The notes under the pieces were generated by a model that had not been told where the DNA came from, did not search any database, and saw only the letters and a list, made by a program, of their open reading frames with translations. From the NCBI RefSeq assembly GCF_019977195.1, contig NZ_AP024643.1:4650001-4714000 (forward strand): a stretch of DNA of 64,000 nt. Reading direction: 5' to 3'. This document shows positions 15,984 to 24,174 of this stretch, piece after piece (the stretch's first letter is position 1; each line of letters starts with the position of its first letter). The stretch comes from Arthrobacter sp. StoSoilA2. Lineage in GTDB: Bacteria; Actinomycetota; Actinomycetes; Actinomycetales; Micrococcaceae. The position numbers were made by a program, and so were the translations under genes.

Positions 15984-16767
15984 CCATCGTGTGACGGAAC
16001 GAGTGCAGTGGGAGGCTTCGCCGCCCGCGGGTGGCTGGGGCCGGCCGTGGCCCCAATGCGCTGAACTGGCCCGCGCGTTGCCTTCTGATCAGTGGACGCT
16101 GGTTGGGGGACTTATGGTCCAACTGCACTCCGCCGTAGCGGGTCTAACCGTTTCGCGGCCGACCACTGACGTCGACATCATCCTTCACATGGAAACCGGC
16201 GCGGCAACCATGCCCGGCGTCGCGTCAGTGCTCCGTTCACTCGACTACTCGCCCAGGCAATCCATCAATGGCGATAGCCCCGCACATCGTTTCCTTCGCG
16301 GTAATGAGCAGATCGACCTCATGGTTGCCGACCATCTTGTACCCGGATTGGTTCCCCGTATAGGAGGCCGCAAAGTCTTTCAGGTGACGGGTGGGACCCA
16401 AGCCCTCCGGCGAACAGTAGACTGCCGGGTCTTCGTGGACCATCGGGGTCCGGTGTCCATAAGCATCCCGAACGCACTGGGCGCGCTGGTCCTCAAAGGC
16501 GCTGCGTATCAGGAGGATTCGCGGGAAAGGGGCCGCCACCTCGATGACGCAGCAACACTCCTGGCAACAATTAACGGGCCCTTGGAACTTGTGGCCGACA
16601 TGGGAGGCAGTGATCGCTCGCGGATTCTTGGGCTCAACCGGGTCCTCGGCGATCCAGACCATGAATCCTGGAAGGTCCTTGACCCTGGCGATAGGGCACG
16701 GGCAATCAGCAACCTTGCGGTGCTCTGCGCCAATCCCGACCGCCTCCCTGTTAGGCGCCTTGGGTAG
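15973..16767 (+). CDS. AbiEii-like nucleotidyltransferase (putative toxin)
   Basis: 264 aa from GTG 15973, with AAGGAG ~8 nt upstream and an 11-nt overlap with the upstream gene. The nucleotidyltransferase core is visible: LVGGLMVQLH (Gly45-Gly46), the RPTTDVDII strand with the metal-binding Asp66 and Asp68, and a third acidic residue in EQIDLMVAD (~115). AbiEii toxins are GTP-binding nucleotidyltransferases that stop growth, sometimes by modifying tRNA; that activity is known for the family and inferred here. Together with the HTH protein it forms a likely type IV toxin-antitoxin or phage-abortive module. Confidence 0.75.
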   Translation: MDDDHRVTERVQWEASPPAGGWGRPWPQCAELARALPSDQWTLVGGLMVQLHSAVAGLTVSRPTTDVDIILHMETGAATMPGVASVLRSLDYSPRQSINGDSPAHRFLRGNEQIDLMVADHLVPGLVPRIGGRKVFQVTGGTQALRRTVDCRVFVDHRGPVSISIPNALGALVLKGAAYQEDSRERGRHLDDAATLLATINGPLELVADMGGSDRSRILGLNRVLGDPDHESWKVLDPGDRARAISNLAVLCANPDRLPVRRLG

Positions 16768-16827
16768 ACAGCGCCGACGACGGAGGCCCCAACGCATTCG
16801 CGTCAGGGCCTCCGGGAGCGCGGTGAA

Positions 16828-17088
16828 TCAAGCCTTCCGGCGGGTGACCAGTCCCCAGATGACCAGTACGATCAGCGCACCTCCGATTGCGAGCAACCAC
16901 GTGGAGATCGACCAGAATTCGTTGATGCCAACCTTGAAGATGGCACTACCGATCCAGCCACCCAACACGGCACCCACGATTCCCAGCAGGAGCGTAGCGA
17001 TCCAGCCGCCTCCCTGCCTGCCCGGCATGATGGCCTTGGCGATGGCTCCTGCGATCAAACCCAAAACAATCCAACCAATGATTCCCAT
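16828..17088 (-). CDS. GlsB/YeaQ/YmgE family small membrane protein
   Basis: 86 aa starting at ATG 17088 with AAAAGGGAAA upstream. Three hydrophobic segments with the family's hallmark glycine-rich start (IIGWIVLGLIAGAIAKAIMPG) and the GGWIATLLLGIVGAVLGGWIG repeat. These 'transglycosylase-associated' stress proteins are common in actinobacteria and often respond to osmotic or envelope stress; no enzyme activity is established. A monocistronic layout is likely. Confidence 0.9.
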   Translation of the reverse strand: MGIIGWIVLGLIAGAIAKAIMPGRQGGGWIATLLLGIVGAVLGGWIGSAIFKVGINEFWSISTWLLAIGGALIVLVIWGLVTRRKA

Positions 17089-17228
17089 TTGTTTCCCTTT
17101 TCTCGTACGTAAGCCTCGGTCAGGCACCAATACTTGGTGCCGCGGTCGGCCTGATTGCTAGCTGCCCGCTTGTGCGGCGACGTATCCCGACAACAGCTGG
17201 GCGGGCAGACGTTTTTATGGCTCCCCTG

Positions 17229-17630
17229 TTACTGAAGGAAGGATTCAATCTCCCCAACCGGCAGTCCGGCTACTTCAGCAAGAGCCCGGGGCTCGACACC
17301 GGCGTCGACGGCCTTCTTGAAGGCCAGGGCGAGTGTGTTCTGGGAAATGGCCAACTCATGTTGAAGGCTTTGGCGGCGAAGTGCTGCGACCCACACACCG
17401 CTGACCGGGTCCAAGGCGTCGATGTCCATTCTGAAACCGCAACCGCATGCCCACTCCGGCCATATTGGCTCCACTGTGATCCACTGCATGGAGTCATGGC
17501 CGGGTCCTGCGGAGATTGCCATGTGCGAACCGCAGTGGACGGGCCCCATCGGCAGCACCCCTTCCGCAGCATGGTCCACGGTATTCCCAGCGACTGGTGT
17601 GGAGCTTGGTTCACGCAGTGCGACTGTCAT
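17229..17630 (-). CDS. Small protein of unknown function with a Cys-Gly-Cys-Gly motif
   Basis: 133 aa from the ATG at 17630, chosen over the ATG at 17645 because GGGAGA lies ~5-8 nt upstream of it. The central part has His and Cys residues (VHCGSHMAISAG; WACGCGFRMDID), a possible metal site. The C-terminal third looks like a small helix-turn-helix (LAISQNTLALAFKKAVDAGVEPRALAEVAGLPVGEIESFL). No family is recognised. It could be a small regulator with a metal-sensing N-terminal part; this is inference. Confidence 0.6.
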   Translation of the reverse strand: MTVALREPSSTPVAGNTVDHAAEGVLPMGPVHCGSHMAISAGPGHDSMQWITVEPIWPEWACGCGFRMDIDALDPVSGVWVAALRRQSLQHELAISQNTLALAFKKAVDAGVEPRALAEVAGLPVGEIESFLQ

Positions 17631-17692
17631 CGTCTTCTCCCACACATCCCTAGCAACTATCTTGGCTATCTAGTTATATGTGTACTTACGAT

Positions 17693-18793
17693 TTAAGTCC
17701 AACCAGCCGGCACAGTTGCACGCGTCCGCCGCCAAAGAGCGGGCGCCACCACCACTGCAACGCCGACGGCGGCACCGATCACCGTTTCGATGATGCGGTC
17801 CCGCAACAGGAGGCCGGGATCAACCGGGGCTGCCAGCAACGTGGCTATCAGGGCAAGCGGAGTCACGAAGATCTGCGCCACAAGGTACTGGCGGGCGATA
17901 AACATCTCAGCACCGAACTGGCAAGCTGCTATCACCAGGACCATCGCCCAGGGCGCGGGATTGAGCCACAGGATGCCGGCAAGCAGCACCAATCCGATCA
18001 CCGTTCCGGCGATTCTTTGGATGCCACGGCTCACTCGGTGGCGCGTCGAATGACCCACCAATGGAACCACCGCCGCAACCACGGCCCAATAAGTGTGGCC
18101 GAAGCCGAGCCGTTCCCCCACCAGAGTCGCGATGGTCCCCGCAAGGCCTGCGGCAATCAGATATCCGCCGCCTTCCAACCAGATCGCACGACGTTCCAAC
18201 GTGGTGTGGCGGATGCGGGGCGGCCGCTTCCACGGGGTTCTGTGAGTTTTGAGCACCCGTGACGACATGCCGATCAGCAGGCAGAAGAGGGTGGTCCCTA
18301 CCGCGACCAGTATGGCCTCCCACAAGGGCGGCTGAGCAGGGATGGATGCGATCGCAGCGAAGGCGAAGATGTGAAAGAGGGAGCCGCCTGGCCGCAACCT
18401 CCAGGCCGCGACCACCACGGAGCACGCGCCCGCCACGAGAGTGGTCGCAGCAGTCAAGAGCCACGAATACGCGGCGCCCTCGATGCCAATGGCTTGCGCT
18501 GAACGAGCCATGAGCGTCGCCAACAAAATGATAAGCAGCATGAAACCACCGGCACGCACTTGGCTTCGGAAGCGCACGCTGTGCGGTTCATTGCGGCCAT
18601 AAATGCCGGTAAACGCACCGAACGAGGCAAACACCGCCAGGTCCAACCGCCCCATCAGGGTCAGCGTAATCAGCGGCACAAAGACTCCCACAGCGCAGCG
18701 GAGAGCCGGGTGATGGTCCTTGTTTCCCGGACCCATCATGAACATTTCCGCTACAGCCTTCAAGGGGCGGCTCGCCTTTCGTCGCAGGATCAA
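17693..18793 (-). CDS. FUSC-family (aromatic acid exporter-like) membrane protein
   Basis: 366 aa. Two blocks of hydrophobic segments, each about five to six spans (from ~30 and from ~215), separated by a charged cytoplasmic stretch (SSRVLKTHRTPWKRPPRIRHTTLERR), the layout of FUSC/YccS/AaeB-type proteins. The second block has the recognisable YWAVVAAVVPLVGHSTRHRVSRGIQRIAGT. Family members export organic acids or fusaric acid; the substrate is not known here. Located alone between a small regulator-like gene and the surface-protein operon. Confidence 0.8.
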   Translation of the reverse strand: MILRRKASRPLKAVAEMFMMGPGNKDHHPALRCAVGVFVPLITLTLMGRLDLAVFASFGAFTGIYGRNEPHSVRFRSQVRAGGFMLLIILLATLMARSAQAIGIEGAAYSWLLTAATTLVAGACSVVVAAWRLRPGGSLFHIFAFAAIASIPAQPPLWEAILVAVGTTLFCLLIGMSSRVLKTHRTPWKRPPRIRHTTLERRAIWLEGGGYLIAAGLAGTIATLVGERLGFGHTYWAVVAAVVPLVGHSTRHRVSRGIQRIAGTVIGLVLLAGILWLNPAPWAMVLVIAACQFGAEMFIARQYLVAQIFVTPLALIATLLAAPVDPGLLLRDRIIETVIGAAVGVAVVVAPALWRRTRATVPAGWT

Positions 18794-18866
18794 ACGTACG
18801 ACGGCGGCGCTGGCGTCCGCTTCAAGGCTACGCTCCGGGCGCTGGGCTACTCCGGCTTTGGGTACA

Positions 18867-18904
18867 GATAGTGCCCCTTATCACGAGGAATAAGGGGCAC
18901 TATC
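18867..18904. terminator. Terminator hairpin of the surface-protein operon
   Basis: GATAGTGCCCCTTAT (18867-18881) and ATAAGGGGCACTATC (18890-18904) form a perfect 15-bp stem with an 8-nt loop, 20 bp after the stop of the 18924 gene. There is no strong T-run, so it may be a bidirectional hairpin or processing signal. Confidence 0.75.
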
Positions 18905-18923
18905 AGTTGCGCACTACTTGTCG

Positions 18924-20204
18924 CTAGAAGCGGGAGGGTGCTCCCTGGAAGGGCCCTGTTCCGAGTGGGTTGCCTGCTACGTCCGTCAGGCCAGTGACGG
19001 GGGTGTAAGTCGGGAAGATCGTGGTCGACGTAAGCGTCGAGCCTCCGCTGGTCCCTGCTCCAAGGGTGATGGTGAGTGTATTGGCGGTGGGGTTCCAGGT
19101 AAGGCTTGAGCCGCTTGTGTTGTTTCCAGCGAAAGTAAGGGCGGTGGAGGTGTTGGTGTTGTAGTCGCCGCCGAGGCTGATCGATCCGACCCTCAGGGTG
19201 GTGCACGCCGTCCCGGTCACGGTCAGCACGTCACCGGCGCTGATGTTGACTACAACCTGGCTGCTACCGTTGCCGTTTTGCGCTTGCGTAGTGGTGTTGC
19301 TTGTCCACGCACCGCAGATGGTGTTGGCGCTGAGCGGCTCGGAGAACGTCAGGGTAACCGAGTCTCCTTGCTCTACCTTGCCAAGGGTGCCGCCCGAACG
19401 GTTGTTCAGCTGGACCCCCGTCACCGTTGGCGAACTCACGTCCTTGGTGGATGTAGCAACTCCCGCAGGACCAGTGTTACCTGCGGCGTCGGTTGCCTGT
19501 GCGGAGTAATTAATGGTCCCTGGGCTGAAAGCGCTCAGGTTCAAGGGGGTCGCTGCCCAGTTCCCGGAGCTGTTGACGCTGATGGTCTGGGTCACGGGCA
19601 GGGCTCCCGTTCCCGTTACGGTCAAAGTGACCGAGGACAAGGCCTCTGCCGTCCCGCTGACTGGAACAGCGGTCACGTTTCCGCTGTAGACATATGGTGG
19701 CGCCGTCACGGACGGGGCGAGGGGTGCGGTGGCATCCACGGCAGTAACTGCGCTTCGTGTGCTTTCAGCGCCCTGCCACTGGGAGAGTTTGGGCGTAACC
19801 GTGTAGTACCAGTTCCCCGTGGTGACACCGGTGTCCACGCAGCTCAGCCCGGCTACTGTTCCTGCACAGGTTCCGGCTGCCGCAACGGCCGTGCCGCCGG
19901 TGGCTGAGGCGTAACGGACGATGCTGTACCCGGTCACGGACCGGCCAGCCGCTGTCGTGCTTGCTGTCCAGGTGACCGTCACGCTACTTCCGGAAACGGC
20001 GGTAGTGGGCTTTGCCCCTTGTGCGACGGCGTCGGCACGGGCCGCACCGAAGTTGCTGCTAACGGAACTCCAGAAAGCACTGGCTGCGGGACCGCCCCAT
20101 GAGACGAGGAGAATGCCGAGAATGATCACGAGGGCGCGGTTCCAAGCGCCCATCGTCACCCGCGTTGAGGATGATGAAGCAGCGGACTGGCGAAGCGGGC
20201 TCAC
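18924..20204 (-). CDS. Secreted multidomain surface protein with Fn3/Ig-like repeats
   Basis: 426 aa. Starts at a GTG (20204) overlapping the previous stop (GTGA). A hydrophobic segment (~22-44, RALVIILGILLVSWGGPAASAFW) ends in a SipW-cognate-type ASAFWS. A fibronectin-III-like domain follows (SGSSVTVTWTAS and GYSIVRYASATGG, ~70-155), then an Ig-like adhesin repeat (PVSGTAEALSSVTLTVTG, ~180-250). The C-terminal region (~260-426) is rich in Thr, Ser and Asn, with VTLTFSEPLSANTICGAW. It is the last and largest product of the four-gene operon. No LPXTG anchor, so it may be incorporated in a fibre or be released. Confidence 0.75.
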   Translation of the reverse strand: MSPLRQSAASSSSTRVTMGAWNRALVIILGILLVSWGGPAASAFWSSVSSNFGAARADAVAQGAKPTTAVSGSSVTVTWTASTTAAGRSVTGYSIVRYASATGGTAVAAAGTCAGTVAGLSCVDTGVTTGNWYYTVTPKLSQWQGAESTRSAVTAVDATAPLAPSVTAPPYVYSGNVTAVPVSGTAEALSSVTLTVTGTGALPVTQTISVNSSGNWAATPLNLSAFSPGTINYSAQATDAAGNTGPAGVATSTKDVSSPTVTGVQLNNRSGGTLGKVEQGDSVTLTFSEPLSANTICGAWTSNTTTQAQNGNGSSQVVVNISAGDVLTVTGTACTTLRVGSISLGGDYNTNTSTALTFAGNNTSGSSLTWNPTANTLTITLGAGTSGGSTLTSTTIFPTYTPVTGLTDVAGNPLGTGPFQGAPSRF

Positions 20205-20707
20205 TTCCGTACCTCCAGCGTGACGGGGACGTTGAATTGGGCGCCCTGGCAGGCGGAAAGTGAAGCCGCGCTCATGCTGGCCGCACCCTCAAGAGTCAGC
20301 AGGATGGATGTATTTGCCTGGATGGTCACAGGTTGGGGCAACGGCGCGGCGGGAGGCGTGAACGTCACGCCAGTGGTGGTGCAGCCGGGATGCGCGGCGT
20401 CTGCAGTCACGGCGCCGTTGGCCGCGATTCCATAGACGGTAACTGCATGGCTATTGGGGTTGGTTGCCCGGAGGATCACGTCGGCTGATCCACCTGGAAC
20501 GAGGCTGGTCTGCAGGGTGTCGCCCGGGATGAGCGCATCCACTGTCACGGTTTGCATTGTCCCGTTGGTCGCCGAACCGCTGCCGATTCCGGTGGTAGCC
20601 CAGTAGGCGTAGGCAGTCCCTGCACCGCCCAGGATACAAAGGGCCACGGTGGCCGCAGTGGTGCGGGCGATCCGTCCGCTACGGGGCTTCCGGTTGAGCG
20701 TCTTCAT
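20201..20707 (-). CDS. Secreted protein with SipW-cognate signal peptide
   Basis: 168 aa, ATG at 20707, 1 nt after the stop of the previous gene. The twin-Arg-free signal peptide (RIARTTAATVALCILGGAGTAYAYW) ends in YAYW, as in TasA/CalY-class substrates of SipW. The mature part is a short beta domain (SADVILRATNPNSHAVTVYG) with cysteines at GCTT and ACQG that may form a disulphide. Likely a minor fibre or surface subunit; function inferred from signal peptide and operon. Confidence 0.75.
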   Translation of the reverse strand: MKTLNRKPRSGRIARTTAATVALCILGGAGTAYAYWATTGIGSGSATNGTMQTVTVDALIPGDTLQTSLVPGGSADVILRATNPNSHAVTVYGIAANGAVTADAAHPGCTTTGVTFTPPAAPLPQPVTIQANTSILLTLEGAASMSAASLSACQGAQFNVPVTLEVRK

Positions 20708-20708
20708 G

Positions 20709-21575
20709 TCAGTTCGCCTGTCCCGTCCCGGAGTACGTGAGTTGGAGGGTCGCACCCTTGCAACCGTCCTGGAGCTGCAAGGTGTCCAGCATCCTCACTT
20801 GGGGCCATTTGCTGCTGTCATTCACGCCCAGCGAGGTCAGCGAGCTGGGCCCGGGAGGAGCTGCCAACGGGTAGCTCCCGGAGTATTGGGTGACCTGGTA
20901 GTCGGCACTGCTGCAGGGGAGGTTGGCCGCTACCGCTGCCGGCGTCCGCACCACTTGCGCAATCGAAACCGTCAGGTTGGTGATGGCGATGCTCTTGTTC
21001 CCGGGGTTGGAAATCTGCAGCTCCACTGCTCGGGACACCCCTGGCGCCAGGAGCCCACTCAATGAGCCGGTGACACCGAAGGTCCGTTTGACTTCCTGGA
21101 CCTGCAACTGCCCGGGCGCCGCGTTCGACTGGACCGCGTTTTGGCCCGTGCCGCTGGCTCCCTTCACAGTGAAGTCGGACTTGCCGACCGGCGTTGTGGG
21201 AGACGTGGCGACGGTCAAAGCCACCTGCGCTGTGCTGCCGGATCCCAGAACCACCGACGACGGCGACCATGCGGCTGTCGCTCCAGCCGGAAGACCCGTA
21301 ACGGTAAACGCTACTGGTCCGGTGAAACCGCCCGTGGAGGTGGCTGACACTGTGAAGGTGGTGGACTGCCCCTGATCCAGGCTGCGGCTGGAGGGCGACA
21401 ACGCCACCGTAATCCCCTTGGCTACCTTGACCGGGCTGCCTTGCGTAGCGCTCTGCCCACTGCTTGCGGCGACAACCGCCACCGGAACAAGGGCCACCAC
21501 GAGCGCAAGTATCAGCGTCCGGAGTGGTACGGCAGCTCGAGGGTTAGGCGCGGGGCGCTCTGGCCGGTGGTCCAT
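20709..21575 (-). CDS. Secreted beta-sandwich protein, 288 aa
   Basis: ATG at 21575, where a positively charged start precedes a hydrophobic signal segment (TLILALVVALVPVAVVAASS). Two Ig-like beta domains follow. The first (about 60-150) has ITVALSPSSRSLDQGQSTTFTV and FTVTGLPAGATAAWSPSS, a pattern of bacterial Ig-like surface repeats. The second carries SRAVELQISNPGNKSIAITNLTVS and cysteines (NLPCSS, DGCKGA). No anchor motif. It lies 88 bp after the 21664 gene and 1 nt before the 20201 gene. Confidence 0.75.
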   Translation of the reverse strand: MDHRPERPAPNPRAAVPLRTLILALVVALVPVAVVAASSGQSATQGSPVKVAKGITVALSPSSRSLDQGQSTTFTVSATSTGGFTGPVAFTVTGLPAGATAAWSPSSVVLGSGSTAQVALTVATSPTTPVGKSDFTVKGASGTGQNAVQSNAAPGQLQVQEVKRTFGVTGSLSGLLAPGVSRAVELQISNPGNKSIAITNLTVSIAQVVRTPAAVAANLPCSSADYQVTQYSGSYPLAAPPGPSSLTSLGVNDSSKWPQVRMLDTLQLQDGCKGATLQLTYSGTGQAN

Positions 21576-21663
21576 GGAAGCTCTTTTCGGACGGAAGCGT
21601 TCAGTCGGGAGGAATGCGGAAGCCGGGGACCACCACTCGCAAGGTGGTCCCGGCATTCACGCG

Positions 21664-22116
21664 CTACTGGCTGGAGACGTTGACCGTGACGGTCGCGGAC
21701 TTGCAGGCGTCCTGGTTGGCGGTGCTGTCGTTGAACTTCAAGACACCGCTGCCAACGGACGTTCCCGTGGCCCCGGCGGCGACGGTCGAGTTGCTGGTCA
21801 CGGCGGTGACTTCGAACCATGACGGGAGGCATTCGGGGACGCTGGTGGTGACATTTGCCGTCAGGGCTCCGACTACCGTGCTGGACGTCGTCGCGTTGTC
21901 CGCGGTGTAGGCCACGTTGGTTTGGTTGCCCGGCGCCAGGCCGGCATTGAAGGTGGCGTGCAGTGTGACAGTTCCGCCACCGCCTGAGTTGGCGGCCGAG
22001 CCGGTGCCTGAACCCGTGGTGGTCCAGTAGGCGTAGGCAGCTCCGCCACCTACGGCTACCAATGCCACGCCTGCGACGGTGGCGGTGATCCGGCTCTTTT
22101 TGGAAAGCTTGCGCAT
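21664..22116 (-). CDS. TasA-like small secreted protein with YAYW signal peptide
   Basis: 150 aa, first gene of the operon. ATG 22116 has CAAGGAG ~8 nt upstream. The signal peptide RITATVAGVALVAVGGGAAYAYW is followed by a Gly-rich linker (GSGTGSAANSGGGG) and a beta domain with Cys at VPECLPSW and ANQDACKSATV. This is the clearest member of the SipW-cognate class in the window and may be the major subunit. Its upstream region carries a 14-bp direct repeat (22298, 22447). Confidence 0.78.
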   Translation of the reverse strand: MRKLSKKSRITATVAGVALVAVGGGAAYAYWTTTGSGTGSAANSGGGGTVTLHATFNAGLAPGNQTNVAYTADNATTSSTVVGALTANVTTSVPECLPSWFEVTAVTSNSTVAAGATGTSVGSGVLKFNDSTANQDACKSATVTVNVSSQ

Positions 22117-22611
22117 GGTATACTCCTTGGTTGATCTTTTTCCGGGGAGCCGCATCGCAACCCCCAGCACCCGACCGTTTCCGGCGGATGAAGCGATGCC
22201 CCCAATAGTTCAGCCAGCAGTGGCACCGTGGCTACTCTTGGGTGTACGCCTCTTTTCCGCCCGACCAAGGGGTCAGGAATACGCTGAACCGGCAAGCGAG
22301 TACTCAGTTTTCGTATCGGGGACTACTTGGTCCCACTTTGCGTCATCCCAGCGCGGCATAGGCTTGTGCGCCCATCTGATAGCCCGCTTTGCTACACCAA
22401 CGCTGGCCTGCGGCGAATCTGAGCATCCCGGCAGCGGTTGGATCAGGAGTACTCAGTTTTTTGACGGCCCGGTACCTGCCCCCAGGAGTCGCTGCGGGCA
22501 GGGCATTTCGGAAATTCAGCTGCCACTGAGCCAACATTGTGCCCATCTTGAGCAAAAACTGCGCTGGCGTTCGAAGATGTTCGGGGCTGACTGCATGCAT
22601 TGCGGGACGTT
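22117..22611. promoter_or_regulatory. 495-bp promoter region of the surface operon with a 14-bp direct repeat
   Basis: GAGTACTCAGTTTT occurs at 22298-22311 and again at 22447-22460, 149 bp apart; its first eight bases (GAGTACTC) are themselves palindromic. No gene is supported here. The kinase gene ends at the right edge and the surface operon starts at the left edge, so the repeats are probably binding sites for a regulator of the operon. Confidence 0.45.
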
Positions 22612-24039
22612 TTAGTTGGGGCCCCTGCCCTTGCTTTTTTCGTTTCCGTGGCCTCTTTGGTCGGATTGGCCGCCGCCTTGGACCCCGTCCGCCGGAGATT
22701 CGGTTTCCTGCGCAACCTCAGTTGGCACGCTTTCCTGGCTGGCCGCTGGCGATGGAACGTCTCCTCGCCCGCTGCCAGAGTCGGACGGCGGCAGCTGAAC
22801 GGTTTGCACCGGCCCCGGAATAAGAACTGTTTCCACTGGCCCAGGGGTGGTAATTGTTACCACTGGCGCGGGCGTTCCAACCGGGGAAGGAAGGCCGGAT
22901 TCCTGCACAACCGGCGAAGGCGAGGTAACGTCTGCCGGCAAGGGTTCCTGACCAGATAATGCCACCGCGAGGGGGACTGCTATCGCCGCCGCGAGAAGGA
23001 CCATCAACAGAGCTCCGAGCCTGCCGCCTCCCCTACTCCTGTGAAGCTTGGGGGACACTTCGGTTGTTGCCCCGATGGCGGGCGCCCGGGCAGGCAGTGG
23101 GGGCAAAAGCGCCGTAGCTGCCGGGTGTGCATACGCCTCCTGCCAAGGGCGACCCAGGAATTCTTCGATCTCCGCGGCAGTCGGCCTATTGTCTGGTTCG
23201 AGGTCCGTCATGGACTTCAGCAGTTCAGCTATGGGGTGATGGATCTGCTCAGGGATGACGGGGGCACGGTGAAGGCGCGCTGCAGCCGACTCAATAGGCG
23301 TCCCCGGATATTCAGTTCTGCCCGTAAGGCATTCCAAGAGCACCAGGCCGAGGGAGTAGATATCGCTGGCAGGAGTCAAGGGACGACCGAGGGCCTGTTC
23401 CGGGCTGAGGTACTGGGCGGTTCCCACCGTCATTCCGGTGGCAGTCAGGCGGCTGCCTTCCAATATTCGGGCCACGCCAAAGTCAGCGAGTTTGACGATG
23501 CGATCAGGGCCCGGAGTTTCCGAAACCAGGATATTTGCCGGTTTGATGTCCCGGTGAATGACTCCGCTCCCGTGAACTTGCACGAGGGCACCTGCAAGGG
23601 CGTGGCCGATGTGCGTTGTTTCCGCAAGGCTGAGCGGACCCTCAGCAAGCACCGAACGCAGATTATTTCCGGAAACCAGTTCCATGACCAGGAAAGCCTG
23701 CGGCGGGCCGGAAGTTCCGGCGTCCACACCGGCGTCGTAAATATGCACCAGGCCGGGGTGATCAAATCCTGCCAGCAACCGCATCTCTGCCTGCTGACGT
23801 TCCTCGAAACCCTCGTCGCCTGAGCCAGGGGAAAAGATTTTCAGGGCAACTTCACGCTGCAGGACTTCATCCCGGGCCTTGCAGACAGTGGACATCGCCC
23901 CGTGCCCGAGTAGCTCCAGAATCCGGTAGCGGCCGTTGAGAATGTCCCCGCCGCCTGCTGGATCAACGAAAGCTTCTCCGCCTGCCCTCACGGCCCTACA
24001 CCTCTTGCGTCCAAGCGCGCTGCGCCGATTTACCCCCAT
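22612..24039 (-). CDS. Membrane-anchored Ser/Thr protein kinase (PknB-like, no PASTA)
   Basis: 475 aa. Complete Hanks-type kinase domain (~35-300): the glycine loop LGHGAMSTV, the ATP Lys in VALKIF, the catalytic HRDIKPANIL, DFGVA, and the activation segment GTAQYLSPEQA. A single membrane span (~345-365, LGALLMVLLAAAIAVPLAVAL) precedes a ~100-residue extracellular Pro/Val/Thr/Ser-rich tail without PASTA repeats. Start: ATG 24039, or GTG 23991 with AAGAGG upstream; the latter removes a basic N-terminus and is equally plausible. It lies upstream of, and in the same direction as, the surface-protein operon. Confidence 0.88.
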   Translation of the reverse strand: MGVNRRSALGRKRCRAVRAGGEAFVDPAGGGDILNGRYRILELLGHGAMSTVCKARDEVLQREVALKIFSPGSGDEGFEERQQAEMRLLAGFDHPGLVHIYDAGVDAGTSGPPQAFLVMELVSGNNLRSVLAEGPLSLAETTHIGHALAGALVQVHGSGVIHRDIKPANILVSETPGPDRIVKLADFGVARILEGSRLTATGMTVGTAQYLSPEQALGRPLTPASDIYSLGLVLLECLTGRTEYPGTPIESAAARLHRAPVIPEQIHHPIAELLKSMTDLEPDNRPTAAEIEEFLGRPWQEAYAHPAATALLPPLPARAPAIGATTEVSPKLHRSRGGGRLGALLMVLLAAAIAVPLAVALSGQEPLPADVTSPSPVVQESGLPSPVGTPAPVVTITTPGPVETVLIPGPVQTVQLPPSDSGSGRGDVPSPAASQESVPTEVAQETESPADGVQGGGQSDQRGHGNEKSKGRGPN

Positions 24040-24174
24040 TGATCCTGCGCTGCTATGCAGTTGCTAAGTAACCTTCTTACGGCAAACGTACAGCCTCCGG
24101 CCCACCTTGCCAACCATGAAGTCTGCTACTACTTTTCCGGGAAAAATCGGGGGAATTCGCGCCTAAAGCTTCGG

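Noticed and set aside
15300..16767. Part of a mobile island
   Set aside because: No integrase, att-like repeat, tRNA or insertion sequence borders the pair, and base use looks like its neighbours.
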